The translations under genes were made by a program, and so were the position numbers. A stretch of DNA of 24,965 nucleotides from Candidatus Altimarinota bacterium. GTDB taxonomy: Bacteria; Patescibacteriota; Gracilibacteria; BD1-5; UBA2023. Of this stretch, positions 23,425 to 24,965 are shown one piece after another (the stretch's first letter is position 1; the number at the start of each line of letters is the position of its first letter). The stretch spans positions 1-24,965 of the forward strand of contig DNKW01000011.1 of NCBI GenBank assembly GCA_003488655.1. Reading direction: 5' to 3'. Under the pieces are notes generated by a model. That model was not told the DNA's origin, made no database searches, and saw nothing but the letters and a program-made list of their open reading frames with translations.

Positions 23425-24965
23425 ATGCTCCACCTCCAAAACACTTTCAGTCAAACCAAAGAACGCTTCAAGCCTCTTCGTCAGGAGCTTGTAAAAGTCT
23501 ATTATTGCGGGCCGACTCCGTACAATTTCGCGCATATCGGAAACCTCCGTGCGTACCTTTTTTCGGATTCGGTAGTGCGAACGCTCCGATATCTCGGGTA
23601 CAAGGTACAGACGGTGATGAATGTGACGGATATCGATGATAAGACGATTCGGGATTCACAGAAAGCTGAAATGAGTCTCCAGGGCTTTACCGAGAAATAC
23701 ACTGAGGCTTTTCTCGAAGACATCAAGCGTCTCGGAATAATTCCGGCTGATACGATCGTGCCGATCTCGACTGCCATCGACACGATGGTGGAGATTATAC
23801 AGAAGCTTTTGGATAAAGGTTACGCTTATCTTGCGGAGGACGGAAGTATCTATTATTCCATCAAAAAGTTCCCGAAATACGGACAGCTTGCTCATCTCGA
23901 TATGAAGGGGATGAAATCGAGCGTTCGCATCGATAATGATGAGTATGAAAAGGAAAGTGTGGCGGATTTCGCCCTCTGGAAAGCGTACGACAGAGAAAAG
24001 GACGGATCGAATTTTTGGGAAGCACGATTTAAAGTTCCAACCTCTCAAACAGAGCGGATTTCGCGCGAATGACGAGAAACGGAATGAGGTGTACTAAAGG
24101 CGTACACTGAATGAGTATCGCGGGAATGAACGGGAAAACTGCCTGTTTCAGAGGTTGTTGTGAGTTGAAGACCCGGGTGGCACATCGAGTGTTCTGCCTG
24201 TAATCTGAAACACTTGGGACCGGAAATTGATATCCACATGGGAGGAATCGACAATATATTCCCGCACCACGAAAATGAGATAGCCCAAAGCGAGGCATAC
24301 AGCGGAAAAAAGTTTGCAAGATATTGGATGCACTCGGGACATCTGCTCGTGGATAACAAGAAAATGTCGAAATCGGCTGATAATTTCTATACGCTTGCCG
24401 ATATCGTCGCAAAAATGCCAAACGAAAAACCGGGAATGGTCTACCGAGGATTTCGGCTTATGAATCTCCAGACTCGTTACCGGGAGAATTTCAATTTCAC
24501 CTTCGATCGTCTTACCGCAGCCATTCAGACAGCGAAGAGCTTTGATGAGATTTTAAAACGGTTGAAGCACTACGAAACACCTTCCAGAAAAGTGTTCCGA
24601 GATTTCAGGGAGACGGTGCAGCAATATATTCAGGCATATATCGAGTGTCTCGAGGATGACATAGGAACTCCTGAGGCTCTCGCCATCGTGTTTGATTGTT
24701 TCGGGTTCATCAATAGTGGAATCGATAACAATTCCTTCTCGTCAGAAGAAAAAGGTGCTATTATCGATCTCCTCCATTCTTTCGATGCGGTCCTCGGTCT
24801 TTTTGATTTCTCTCTTCTTGAATTCACAGAGATTCCGGCAGAAATAGAGCTTCTTCTTATGCAGAGAGATGCTGCCAAAGCACAAAAAAACTACCCGCTT
24901 GCGGATAGTTTACGCGACCAAATAGGGGAGAGTGGGTATAAAATCGTCGATGATAAAGGAGGAAG
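23425..24965 (+). CDS. cysS: Cysteinyl-tRNA synthetase, 3' partial, five UGA in a large insertion
   Basis: Class I synthetase charging tRNA-Cys. 513 residues are visible. HIGH-type motif HIGN is at residues 37-40 (PYNFAHIGNLRAY), zinc ligands C28, C256 (HIECSAC), H281 and E285 (HHENE), and KMSKS at 313-317. The spacing C256-H281-KMSKS equals that of E. coli (C209, H234, KMSKS 266). The spacing from C28 to the second zinc cysteine is 47 residues longer. The extra segment lies between NFWEARF and VVVSGRPGWHIE. All five UGA codons (residues 216, 221, 230, 235, 248) are in or at the edge of it, and the last one encodes the conserved Gly of SGRPGW. It starts at ATG 23425 with no Shine-Dalgarno. 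The C-terminal domain continues past the window. Confidence 0.95.

Noticed and set aside
1-24965. CRISPR arrays, tRNA or rRNA genes, transposase genes
   Set aside because: No regularly spaced repeats, no convincing cloverleaf with a GTTCGAAT-type arm, no rRNA segments and no transposase motifs were seen on either strand.

Overview
The window comes from a bacterium that reads UGA as glycine (genetic code 25), the code known from the candidate phyla Absconditabacteria (SR1) and Gracilibacteria (BD1-5/GN02). With the standard code most genes here break into pieces. With UGA read as Gly they become full-length, and the UGAs fall on glycines that are conserved in LepA, MraY, MurF, YebC, GlyRS and CysRS. 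I count 45 in-frame UGA codons in 16 genes, and host genes stop only at TAA or TAG. Sequence alone does not separate the two phyla. The Mur ligase with a very short N-terminus and the small lineage-type proteins also fit a Patescibacteria (CPR) genome.

Layout, left to right. 1-1869: lepA (5' end just cut off) with a terminator. 1912-4491: minus-strand hypothetical genes (186 aa, 125 aa, and a 350 aa plus 79 aa membrane pair in overlapping frames). 4492-5383: a non-host-like stretch with a dispersed repeat and a GC-rich minus-strand transcription unit that has its own promoter, Shine-Dalgarno (SD) site and terminator. 5384-8995: a MurF-type ligase, a small membrane protein, a Jag/KhpB RNA-binding protein and an anchored TPR-like protein. 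9064-11372: two hypothetical genes rich in UGA codons. 11376-12474: a candidate T-box riboswitch with a mutually exclusive antiterminator and terminator, then two more UGA-rich hypothetical genes. 12525-13922: glycyl-tRNA synthetase with a terminator. 14132-16278 (minus): mraY preceded by a membrane/PH-like-domain gene. 16419-16874: an SD-led four-helix membrane protein. 16913-18424 (minus): a Wzx/MATE-type flippase. 18613-19263: an SD-led gene that ends in UGA and looks foreign. 19419-21413: recG. 21472-22820: a UGA-rich hypothetical gene and yebC. 22886-23281: a 131 aa protein related to the one at 2576-2953. 23425 to the end: cysS (3' end cut off), with a large UGA-rich insertion.

How it works together. 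The recognisable genes serve translation (lepA, glyS, cysS), cell envelope building (murF-like, mraY, flippase), recombination (recG) and regulation (yebC, khpB). Promoters are unusually uniform: ten of the fourteen I could place have a -35/-10 spacing of exactly 16 bp. Host genes almost never show a Shine-Dalgarno sequence. The three units that do (near 5022, 16419 and 18613) each have a strong TTGACA-N16 promoter and their own terminator, and they stand out as possible acquired cassettes. The most interesting regulatory object is the T-box leader two genes upstream of glyS, in a cell whose genetic code depends on charging an extra tRNA-Gly.
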